Source: Halomonas sp. NO4
Lineage (GTDB): Bacteria > Pseudomonadota > Gammaproteobacteria > Pseudomonadales > Halomonadaceae
DNA length: 64,000 nucleotides
Assembly (NCBI RefSeq): GCF_010994375.1
Contig: NZ_WHMA01000010.1
Location: forward strand, 37,410 to 101,409
Reading direction: 5' to 3'
Notes under the pieces: model-generated
What the model was told of the DNA's origin: nothing
What the model saw: the letters and a program-made list of their open reading frames with translations, nothing else
Database searches by the model: none
In this document: in pieces, positions 45,672 to 54,598 of the stretch
Layout: every line of letters starts with the position of its first letter
How positions within the stretch are numbered: the first letter of the stretch is position 1
Made by a program: the position numbers and the translations under genes

Positions 45672-45688
45672 TGCACTAAATAGGTGCA
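45672..45688. promoter_or_regulatory. Strong NtrC-binding site of the glnA enhancer
   Basis: TGCACTAAATAGGTGCA has arms TGCAC/GTGCA around an A+T-rich centre and matches known enteric strong sites closely. It lies about 195 bases upstream of the predicted glnA sigma54 start, a normal enhancer distance. Confidence 0.75.
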
Positions 45689-45792
45689 ACACCCCGTCGC
45701 ACGTCCAGTGCCCGAGCACGACGGCCCCTGTCATGCGCGAGGATGACGACCCGGCCCGCCGGGAATAGCAGAGATTTCAGCCAAGTCAAATA

Positions 45793-45822
45793 TTGATACT
45801 TTTGATGACTTATCGCTACACT
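45793..45822 (+). promoter_or_regulatory. Sigma70-like promoter for the glycosyltransferase-like gene
   Basis: TTGATA (45793-45798), an 18-base spacer and TACACT (45817-45822) resemble -35/-10 hexamers. The gene's ATG lies 77 bases beyond, with GGAG upstream of it. Confidence 0.45.
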
Positions 45823-45898
45823 TAATTACAGATCAGACTGGGCCCTGCTCCGCTTGGTGCCCGCCCGAAAACCGTCGCCAGTTGGAGCCTGTCCCGCC

Positions 45899-46435
45899 AT
45901 GACCCTCAGCCTCATTCTGGATGTGCGTACGGCAGGGCATCGGCTCCCCCGCCAGCTCCATGCACTGCAGCGACTGGCGCGCCACCTGGCCGAACCCATC
46001 GAGCTGCTGGCGACCGACAACACCGGCGATGCGCGCCTGCCCCGCCTGATGCAGCGCTACGGGGCCCGCCTGCTGCCCTGCCAGGGCACCCCGCTGGGCG
46101 ATCGCCTCAATACCGCCGTGGCCCGCAGCCAGGGCAGCGTGCTGGTGTTTCCCGCCCCTGATCTGCGCCTGCCCCACCACTGGCTGGCCCGGGCGGCGGA
46201 ACGGATCGCCCACCAGCAGGGCGACGTGATGATCTTCGCCTCCCGCTCGCTGGGCCCCCTGGATCGCCTGCGACGACGCCTGCAGGGCCAGCCTCCCACC
46301 GAGACGCTGTGTGTCGCCCGCCCCTGGTTCGAGCGCATCGGCGGCTTCGACCCGGCGCTGGACCTGGACGCCGTGACCAACCTCCTCGAACGCCTCAGGG
46401 CCTGCCAGGCGCGCATCGAACGCTCGCCCGCCTGA
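45899..46435 (+). CDS. Short glycosyltransferase-like protein
   Basis: A 178-residue cytoplasmic protein starting MTLSLILDVRTAGHRLPRQL. It resembles the N-terminal half of a GT-A (family 2) glycosyltransferase: a first beta strand, a segment ending ELLATDN, CQGTPLGDRLNTAVARSQGS and VLVFPAPDLRLPHHWLARAA, where PAPD stands in for the usual DxD-type metal motif. A later segment, RPWFERIGGFDPALDLDAVT, matches the FERIGGFDE-type acceptor motif. It is shorter than typical family 2 enzymes (about 220-300) and may bind rather than transfer sugar. No neighbouring polysaccharide genes are present. Confidence 0.55.
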   Translation: MTLSLILDVRTAGHRLPRQLHALQRLARHLAEPIELLATDNTGDARLPRLMQRYGARLLPCQGTPLGDRLNTAVARSQGSVLVFPAPDLRLPHHWLARAAERIAHQQGDVMIFASRSLGPLDRLRRRLQGQPPTETLCVARPWFERIGGFDPALDLDAVTNLLERLRACQARIERSPA

Positions 46436-46557
46436 CGCGTTTTCGCTATTCCCGTCCCGCCCTTCTCTGTACAATGCGCCACCACTCCCCCTACCCCGCG
46501 CCTAGGGCACTCCCACACGTGTACATAGGTGCGTAAAGATTTGACGAGCGACACCCT

Positions 46558-48408
<1,851 letters not shown>

Positions 48409-48425
48409 GCCGGTCTCGCCCAGCC

Positions 48426-48451
48426 CAGCGCCCGCCATCCGGCGGGCGCTG
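48426..48451 (+). terminator. Hairpin after typA
   Basis: CAGCGCCCGCC-ATCC-GGCGGGCGCTG is a perfect 11-bp stem with a 4-base loop, 18 bases after the typA stop. The following bases (TCGTAGTG) are not a T tract, so it is a GC-hairpin terminator candidate rather than a canonical one. Confidence 0.55.
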
Positions 48452-48558
48452 TCGTAGTGACCCGGGTATCGACCCCGAATGCTTCGCAACGCTGGGCTTG
48501 GGAGCGCCGCAGGGGATACTCTTGGGCTGAGCCATCCATCGGCAACAAGGAGAGCGTC

Positions 48559-48885
48559 ATGCATCGCCATGTGGAGTGGGACGACCCCGGCACCGACAGC
48601 GTGCTGCGCCATTTCGAACACGACCCCACCGGCTACTCCGAGCCGGGGCCGGGCGACATCCTCTCGGCGCGCTACCGCGGCCGGGTGGTGCGCATCCGCG
48701 TCAAGGCCTACGTGGACGCCACCAGCATCGGCGAGGTGGTGGCCATCATCGACCCGGCCAGCGACGAACGCCAGAAGGCCTTCGGCAAGCTCCAGCGGGG
48801 CGACACGGTGCGCCTACCGGACGACAAGCGCGCCTTCGAGCCCGGCCCTCCCCCCGACGACGCCACGCGCTCCGAAGAGTCATGA
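48559..48885 (+). CDS. Small conserved-looking hypothetical protein
   Basis: A 108-residue acidic protein with a clear AAGGAG ribosome site 8 bases before the ATG. No signal peptide or membrane helix is present. It may contain a small beta domain: GDILSARYRGRVVRIRVKAY and TSIGEVVAIIDPASDE, followed by KLQRGDTVRLPDDKRAFEPG and a Pro/Asp-rich tail. I do not recognise the family. It stands alone between typA and the SNF transporter. Confidence 0.6.
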   Translation: MHRHVEWDDPGTDSVLRHFEHDPTGYSEPGPGDILSARYRGRVVRIRVKAYVDATSIGEVVAIIDPASDERQKAFGKLQRGDTVRLPDDKRAFEPGPPPDDATRSEES

Positions 48886-49033
48886 TCGCCGCCCGGCGTC
48901 ACCTGGCGCAGCCCAACGCACCCTTAACGCTTGACCACTGGCAAAGACGGGTGTTTCTGGCACAGTTAGGCTCGTTTACCCAAACGCGATGTTCCACCGG
49001 CCCACAAGGCCGCTACCAACCGCTGGACCCGCA

Positions 49034-50479
49034 ATGAGCACGCACAACGTCTGGACACACAAGGGCACCTTCCTGCTGGCCGCGGTCGGCTCGGCGGTGG
49101 GCCTGGGCAACCTGTGGCGCTTCCCCTACCTCGCCGGCGAGAACGGGGGCGGCGCCTTTATTCTCGTCTACGCCCTGACCATCTTCGCCGTGGGCATTCC
49201 CATCCTGATCGCCGAGACCATGCTCGGCCGCGCCAGTCGCCGCAGCCCCATCATGGGCATGCAGCACCTGACCCACACTCACAAGACCTCGCGTGCCTGG
49301 GAGTCCATCGGCTGGCTGGGCGCCGCCTCGGCCTTCCTGATACTGAGCTTCTATTCGGTGATCGCCGGCTGGGCGCTGCACTACACCTGGCAGATGCTCA
49401 CCGGCTCGCTGGCCGGCGCCGATGCCGAGACCATCGGTGCCGGCTTCGATGCCCTGCTCGCCTCGCCGGGCCTGCTCACCCTCTACCACACCCTGTTCAT
49501 CATCGCCTCGGGGCTGATCGTCGGCCTGGGCATCCACAGGGGCATCGAGAGCAGTCTGCGCATCCTGATGCCGGCGCTGTTCGTGATCCTGCTGGTGGTG
49601 CTCGCCTACGGCATCGCCACCGGCGACTTCGCCGCGGCGGCCAGCTTCCTGTTCACCTTCGACATCGCCGAGCTGAGCCTCGAGGGCTGGCTGGAAGCCA
49701 TGGGCCAGTCGTTCTTCACCCTGAGCCTGGGCATGGGGGCCATCATGGCCTATGGCGCCTACATGTCCGGCGAGGCCTCGCTGACCCGCACCGCCTTCGC
49801 GATCGCCGTGGTCGACACCGCCGTGGCCATGGTCGCCGGCCTGGCCATCTTTTCGCTGGTGTTCGGCGCCGGGCTGGATGCCGGCTCCGGGCCGGGCCTG
49901 ATGTTCGTCACCCTGCCGCTGGCCTTCGCCGAGATGCCCTTCGGCGCCCTGGTCGGCGGCGTCTTCTTCATCCTGGTGCTGGGCGCGGCCATCAGCTCCT
50001 CGATCTCACTGATCGAACCGGTGGCGGCCTTTCTGGTCGAGCGCTTCGACCTCACCCGCCCCCAGGCCGTCACCGCCATGGTGGTGGCCAGCTGGGCGCT
50101 GGGCCTGCTCACCGTGGTCAGCTTCAACCTCTGGGCCGAGGGCACGCTCTTCCACGCCCTGTTCGGGCGCAGCGCCTTCGAGTTCATCGAGCTGCTGACC
50201 AACATCTTCATGCCACTGGGCGGCCTGTTGATCGCGCTGTTCGCCGGCTGGGCGCTGACCCACGGCGAAGTCATGAAGGAGATGCGCACCAACGAGGGCT
50301 GGTTCGCCACCTGGCGCTTCCTGGTGCGTTTCGTGGCCCCGGCCGCGGTGGCCTTCGTGTTCCTGCGCAGCATCCCGCAGGTGGAGGGCTACCTGATCCC
50401 GGCCATCGGCGCGCTGGTGATCGTCGGCGCCTTCGCCGCGGGTCGCACCTTCCTGGCCGAACCGAGCCAGGAGCGCTAG
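49034..50479 (+). CDS. Sodium-dependent transporter, SNF (NSS) family
   Basis: Na+-coupled symporter with the LeuT fold, 481 residues with about twelve helices from ATG 49034. Helix 1 carries the substrate/Na+ motif AVGSAVGLGNLWRFPYLAGENGGGAFI, followed by IFAVGIPILIAETMLGRASR. Helix 6 region is QSFFTLSLGMGAIMAYGAYM, with unwound Gly residues. Substrates of bacterial homologues are amino acids or similar amines. It lies just ahead of a Liv-type ABC importer on the same strand, but the 96-base gap leaves their co-transcription open. Confidence 0.9.
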   Translation: MSTHNVWTHKGTFLLAAVGSAVGLGNLWRFPYLAGENGGGAFILVYALTIFAVGIPILIAETMLGRASRRSPIMGMQHLTHTHKTSRAWESIGWLGAASAFLILSFYSVIAGWALHYTWQMLTGSLAGADAETIGAGFDALLASPGLLTLYHTLFIIASGLIVGLGIHRGIESSLRILMPALFVILLVVLAYGIATGDFAAAASFLFTFDIAELSLEGWLEAMGQSFFTLSLGMGAIMAYGAYMSGEASLTRTAFAIAVVDTAVAMVAGLAIFSLVFGAGLDAGSGPGLMFVTLPLAFAEMPFGALVGGVFFILVLGAAISSSISLIEPVAAFLVERFDLTRPQAVTAMVVASWALGLLTVVSFNLWAEGTLFHALFGRSAFEFIELLTNIFMPLGGLLIALFAGWALTHGEVMKEMRTNEGWFATWRFLVRFVAPAAVAFVFLRSIPQVEGYLIPAIGALVIVGAFAAGRTFLAEPSQER

Positions 50480-50575
50480 CCGCCAGGGCGACCGACAACC
50501 ACAACCATGCGCGGCGCCGCCCGCCCAGCGACGGCGCCGCCAATCACAAGCGGGACAGGGGGGGCCGTAGCCCAG

Positions 50576-51346
50576 ATGGCAGCCATCATCGACGTCAGAC
50601 ACGTCAACAAGGCCTTCGGTGGCCTCAAGGTCATCAACGACTGCTCGATCCAGGTGGAGCAGGGCTCCATCACCGGGCTCATCGGTCCCAACGGCGCCGG
50701 CAAGTCGACCCTGTTCAACATTATCGCCGGCGCCCTGCCGCTGGACAGCGGCCAGGTGCTGCTCGACGGCGAGGACATCACCAACCGCCCTGCCAACGAG
50801 CTCTTCCACAAGGGCCTGCTGCGCACCTTCCAGATCGCCCACGAGTTCTCCCACATGACGGCCCTGGAGAACCTCATGATGGTGCCGCCCGGGCAGGACG
50901 GCGAGAATCTCTTCAGCGCCTGGCTCAAGCCGTCGCTGGTGCGCCAGCGCGAGAACGAGGTGCGCCAGCGCGCGCTGGAGGTGATCGACTTCATCGGCCT
51001 GCACCACGTGCGCAACGAGCTGGCCGGCAACCTCTCCGGCGGCCAGAAGAAGCTGCTCGAACTGGGCCGCACCATGATGACCGACGCCCGGGTGGTGCTG
51101 CTCGACGAGATCGCCGCCGGCGTCAACCGCACCCTGCTGGGCGACCTGGTGAGCAACATCGAACGGCTCAACCGCGAGATGGGCTACACCTTCCTGGTCA
51201 TCGAGCACGACATGGACATGATCGCCCGGCTCTGCGACCCGGTGATCGTGCTCGCCCAGGGCAGCGTGATGGTGCAGGGCACCATCCAGGAGATCCAGAA
51301 CAATCCGCAGGTGATCGAAGCCTACTTCGGTTCCAACGTAGCCTGA
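50576..51346 (+). CDS. Liv-type ABC transporter ATP-binding protein (LivG-like)
   Basis: ATPase subunit of a branched-chain-amino-acid-type importer, 256 residues. Walker A is [16 protein letters not shown], the signature is NLSGGQKKLLELGRTMM, Walker B is VVLLDEIAAGVNRTLLGDL and the switch His is VIEHDMDMIARL. ATG 50576 (MAAIIDVRHVNKAFGG) places the first beta strand at the N-terminus; an upstream in-frame ATG at 50507 adds Pro/Ala-rich sequence. Gene order G-F-H-M follows on the same strand. Confidence 0.92.
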   Translation: MAAIIDVRHVNKAFGGLKVINDCSIQVEQGSITGLIGPNGAGKSTLFNIIAGALPLDSGQVLLDGEDITNRPANELFHKGLLRTFQIAHEFSHMTALENLMMVPPGQDGENLFSAWLKPSLVRQRENEVRQRALEVIDFIGLHHVRNELAGNLSGGQKKLLELGRTMMTDARVVLLDEIAAGVNRTLLGDLVSNIERLNREMGYTFLVIEHDMDMIARLCDPVIVLAQGSVMVQGTIQEIQNNPQVIEAYFGSNVA

Positions 51347-51438
51347 GGGGCGCCAACGTCGCCTGAACACCGCCGGCGCCGCCCGACGGCCCGGCCCCAA
51401 GAAGAACGCCACAACGACCCTTACGCTGGGACATCACA

Positions 51439-52143
51439 ATGCCACTACTCGACGCACGCGACGTGCACGGCGGCTATGGCGGCATGAACATCCTCAACGG
51501 GGTGAACATGGCCATCGAAGCCGACGAGATCGGGGTGATCGTCGGCCCCAACGGTGCCGGCAAATCCACCATGCTCAAGGCCATCTTCGGCCTGCTCACC
51601 GTCAGCCGGGGCGAGATCCTGCTGCGCGGCGAGCCCATCCACAACCTGCCACCCAACAAACTGGTACAGCGGGGCATGGGCTTCATCCCCCAGGAGAAGA
51701 ACGTCTTCCCGAGCCTCACGGTGAAGGAGAACCTGGAGATGGGCGCCTTTCTCAAGCCCCACAACACCCGGCGCATGCTCAAGCAGGTCTACGGTTTCTT
51801 CCCGCCGCTCTACGACAAGCGTCATCAGCCGGCCGGCGAACTCTCCGGCGGCCAGCGCCAGATGGTGGCGATGGGCCGGGCGCTGATGGCCGAACCCGAG
51901 CTGCTGCTGCTCGACGAGCCCACCGCCGGCCTCTCGCCGCTCTACATGAACGAGATCTTCGAGCGGGTGAAGGAGATCAACGCTGCCGGCGTGGGCATCC
52001 TGATGGTGGAGCAGAACGCCAAGCAGGCACTGGCCATCGCCGACAAGGGCTTCGTGCTGGCCGCCGGCCAGAATCGCTTCACCGATACCGGGCAGGCACT
52101 GCTGGCCGACCCGGAAGTCGCCAAGAGTTTCCTGGGCGGCTGA
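51439..52143 (+). CDS. Liv-type ABC transporter ATP-binding protein (LivF-like)
   Basis: Second ATPase, 234 residues. Walker A is GPNGAGKSTMLKAIFG, the signature is ELSGGQRQMVAMGRALM, Walker B is LLLLDEPTAGLSPLYM and switch is LMVEQNAKQAL (Gln/Asn instead of His, as usual in LivF). The Q-loop region is MGFIPQEKNVFPSLTV. It would heterodimerise with the product of 50576-51346. Confidence 0.93.
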   Translation: MPLLDARDVHGGYGGMNILNGVNMAIEADEIGVIVGPNGAGKSTMLKAIFGLLTVSRGEILLRGEPIHNLPPNKLVQRGMGFIPQEKNVFPSLTVKENLEMGAFLKPHNTRRMLKQVYGFFPPLYDKRHQPAGELSGGQRQMVAMGRALMAEPELLLLDEPTAGLSPLYMNEIFERVKEINAAGVGILMVEQNAKQALAIADKGFVLAAGQNRFTDTGQALLADPEVAKSFLGG

Positions 52144-52173
52144 GCCCCGGCGCCTGGACCTGGAGTGTATGCC

Positions 52174-53178
52174 GTGAACGAATTCGTTTTCTTCCTCAAC
52201 AACGTGGTGATCGCCGGCAGTGTCGCCGGCTCGATCTACGCCATCGGCGCGGTGGGCGTGACCCTGGTGTTCAGCATCATGCGCTTCGCCCACTTCGCCC
52301 ATGCCGACATGATGACCTTCGGCGCCTTCATGGTGCTGCTGCTGACCCTGCTGTTCCCCGGCGCCGGCAGCGCCGTGGGCCTGCCCACTGCGGTGGTCAT
52401 GCTGCCGTTGGCCATGGTGCTCACCGCCCTGCTCGCCGTGGGCATCGACCGCGTCTTCTACAAGCCGCTGCGCGCCCACGGCGTCCAGCCCATCGTCATG
52501 GTGATCGGCTCGCTGGGGGTGACCCTGCTGCTGCAGGGGCTGATCCGCCTGTTCGCCGGCACCGGCGGGCAGAACCTCTACGTGGATGACCGCAAGGAGA
52601 TCTTCCGTCTGGCCCTGCCCTTCGAGGGGGCGCGCGCCCCCATCGTGATTACCGAGCCGCAGATCATCCTCTTCGTGCTGACCATCACTGCGGTGGTCGG
52701 GTTGCACCTCTTCCTCACCCGCTCGCGGCTGGGCAAGGCGATGCGCGCCATGTCCGACAACCCCGACCTCGCCCAGGCCTCGGGCATCAACACCAACCTG
52801 ATCGTGGCGGTGACCTGGGTGATCGCCGGGGGGCTCGCCGCCATCGCCGGCACCCTGCTGTCGCTGGACGTGACCTTCAAGCCGGATCTCAGCTTCTTCA
52901 TCCTGCTGCCGATCTTCGCCGCGGCCATCGTCGGCGGCGTGGGCCACCCCTTCGGTGCCATCGCCGGGGGCTTCGTGGTGGGCTTTGCCGAGACGCTGGC
53001 GGTGTTCAACTGGTCGGTGCTGCTGCGCCCCTTCCGCGACAGCCTGCCCGAGTGGCTCACCCAAGCGGGCAACCTCGCCTTTGTCGGCACCGAGTACAAG
53101 ATCGTGGTGCCCTTCTTCATCCTGGTGGCCATCCTGGTGTGGCGCCCCACCGGCATCTTCAAGGGGAAGGTGATCTGA
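52174..53178 (+). CDS. Liv-type ABC transporter permease (LivH-like)
   Basis: Inner-membrane permease, 334 residues with about eight helices. Characteristic segments are AGSIYAIGAVGVTLVFSIMR near the N-terminus, GKAMRAMSDNPDLAQASGIN (cytoplasmic coupling loop) and AAAIVGGVGHPFGAIAGGFV. GTG 52174 (MNEFVFFL) is chosen because TGGAG lies 8 bases upstream; GTG 52165 overlaps that site. The stop overlaps the livM start (TGATG). Confidence 0.9.
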   Translation: MNEFVFFLNNVVIAGSVAGSIYAIGAVGVTLVFSIMRFAHFAHADMMTFGAFMVLLLTLLFPGAGSAVGLPTAVVMLPLAMVLTALLAVGIDRVFYKPLRAHGVQPIVMVIGSLGVTLLLQGLIRLFAGTGGQNLYVDDRKEIFRLALPFEGARAPIVITEPQIILFVLTITAVVGLHLFLTRSRLGKAMRAMSDNPDLAQASGINTNLIVAVTWVIAGGLAAIAGTLLSLDVTFKPDLSFFILLPIFAAAIVGGVGHPFGAIAGGFVVGFAETLAVFNWSVLLRPFRDSLPEWLTQAGNLAFVGTEYKIVVPFFILVAILVWRPTGIFKGKVI

Positions 53179-54488
53179 TGAGCACACAACGCGAACAACG
53201 CACCGACCTGGTCACCACGCCATCGCGCCTTCCCGTCCGCGAGCTGACCCTGTTCGCCACCCTGCTGGTGGCGGTGCTGGGCGTCTATGCCGTGATGGGC
53301 GCCGCCTACAGCACGCGCATGCTGGTGGAGGCCGCCTGCTACGCCATCCTCGCCCTGGGACTGACCATCCAGTGGGGCTACGCCGGCCAGTTCAACGCCG
53401 GGGTGATGGGTTTCGTCGCCCTGGGGGGCTTCTCGGCCATGGCCTTCAGCGTGCCGGTCAACGAGGCCTTCTGGGCCAGCGAGCTGCCCGGCGAGCTGGG
53501 TGTGGCACTCCTCTATGCCCTGGCCGCCGTGCTGGTGGTATTCGGCGCCACCCGGCTCGACCGCCTCGGCGTCCCCAAGAAACTGCGCACCCTGATCGCC
53601 GTGGTGCTGGCCGTGGTGCTCTACCTGGTGGTGGTCAACGTGCTGCGCGGGGTGACCGGCGAGATCGAGTCGCGGGCCGGCTTCATCGGCGGGCTGGGGC
53701 TGCCGCCCTGGACGGGCTGGATCGTCGGCGGGGCGCTGGCCGGCGGCATCGGCTACTTCATCGGCAAGGTTTGCCTGGGGCTGCGCAGCGACTACCTGGC
53801 CATCGCCACCCTGGGCATCGCCGAGATCATCAAGGCCTTCCTCAAGAACTCCGACTGGCTGACCCGCGGCACCGCCACCGTATCGCCGCTGCCCTGGCCG
53901 ACGCCCGGGCCGGCAGAGCTGGGCTTCACCCTGGCCCGTGCGCTCTATCTGTCGCTCACCGCCGTGCTGATCGCGGCAATCTTCTTTCTGCTCCATCGCG
54001 CCTATCATGCCCCCTGGGGACGCATGATCCGCGCCATCCGCGACAACGAGATCTCCGCCGCCGCCATGGGCAAGGACATCAATCGCCGCCGGCTGGAGAT
54101 CTTCGTGCTCGGCTGCATCCTGATGGGCATCGGCGGCGGCGTGCTGGGCACCTTCAACAGCCTCTTCGACCCCCAGGGCTACCTGCCCCTCAACCACACC
54201 TTCCTGGTGCTGGTGATGGTGATCCTCGGCGGCCCCGGCAACAACCTGGGCACCATCTTCGGCGCCGTGGCGGTGTACATCATCTGGATCATGTCCGAGC
54301 CGCTGGCCCTCTACCTGATGCAGCTCGCCGTCACCATCGGCGAGGGCGCCTTCGGCTGGGACGCCCCCAGCAACCTGGACAGCCGCGCCCTGCAGGCTCG
54401 GGTCTTCGTCATCGGCCTGCTGATCACCCTGGTGCTGCGCTTCGCCCCCAAGGGGCTGCTGCCCGAGAAGGTCAAGCACCACGGCTGA
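53178..54488 (+). CDS. Liv-type ABC transporter permease (LivM-like)
   Basis: Second permease, 436 residues, longer than many LivM proteins because of an inserted segment after helix 3 (about residues 105-190, with RLDRLGVPKKLRTLIAVVLA). Core features are ALGLTIQWGYAGQFNAGVMG (helix 2), GLRSDYLAIATLGIAEIIKA and the coupling loop GRMIRAIRDNEISAAAMGKD. VMVILGGPGNNLGTIFGAVA follows. Two GC-rich hairpins lie downstream. The binding protein of the system is probably the one at 56614-57819 on the other strand. Confidence 0.92.
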   Translation: MSTQREQRTDLVTTPSRLPVRELTLFATLLVAVLGVYAVMGAAYSTRMLVEAACYAILALGLTIQWGYAGQFNAGVMGFVALGGFSAMAFSVPVNEAFWASELPGELGVALLYALAAVLVVFGATRLDRLGVPKKLRTLIAVVLAVVLYLVVVNVLRGVTGEIESRAGFIGGLGLPPWTGWIVGGALAGGIGYFIGKVCLGLRSDYLAIATLGIAEIIKAFLKNSDWLTRGTATVSPLPWPTPGPAELGFTLARALYLSLTAVLIAAIFFLLHRAYHAPWGRMIRAIRDNEISAAAMGKDINRRRLEIFVLGCILMGIGGGVLGTFNSLFDPQGYLPLNHTFLVLVMVILGGPGNNLGTIFGAVAVYIIWIMSEPLALYLMQLAVTIGEGAFGWDAPSNLDSRALQARVFVIGLLITLVLRFAPKGLLPEKVKHHG

Positions 54489-54511
54489 CGATCTTCCGCG
54501 ACCCAAACCCA

Positions 54512-54541
54512 CCCGGCCCGGGACGCAGGTCCCGGGCCGGG
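54512..54541. terminator. Perfect GC-rich hairpin 1 after livM
   Basis: CCCGGCCCGGGAC-GCAG-GTCCCGGGCCGGG is a perfect 13-bp stem with a 4-base loop, 24 bases after the livM stop. It lies in the gap between the convergent livM and chemoreceptor genes and can act on either strand. Confidence 0.6.
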
Positions 54542-54559
54542 CTGACTGGCGGCGTGATC

Positions 54560-54591
54560 GCGGCCCGGTCGGTCACCACCGACCGGGCCGC
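54560..54591 (+). terminator. Perfect GC-rich hairpin 2 followed by TTTT
   Basis: GCGGCCCGGTCGGT-CACC-ACCGACCGGGCCGC is a perfect 14-bp stem. The sequence CGGCGTTTT follows on the + strand. With hairpin 1 it forms a tandem terminator separating the Liv operon from the convergent chemoreceptor gene. Confidence 0.65.
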
Positions 54592-54598
54592 CGGCGTT

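Larger units (their letters stand above)
45345..45898. other. glnA / glycosyltransferase-like divergent regulatory region (554 bp)
   Basis: No gene is supported in this gap. It contains the glnA sigma54 promoter (45496-45511), two NtrC sites (45641-45688) and a sigma70-like promoter pointing right (45793-45822) in a notably A+T-rich patch. The glnA leader of about 140 bases (45345-45485) holds no recognised riboswitch or strong hairpin. Confidence 0.65.
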
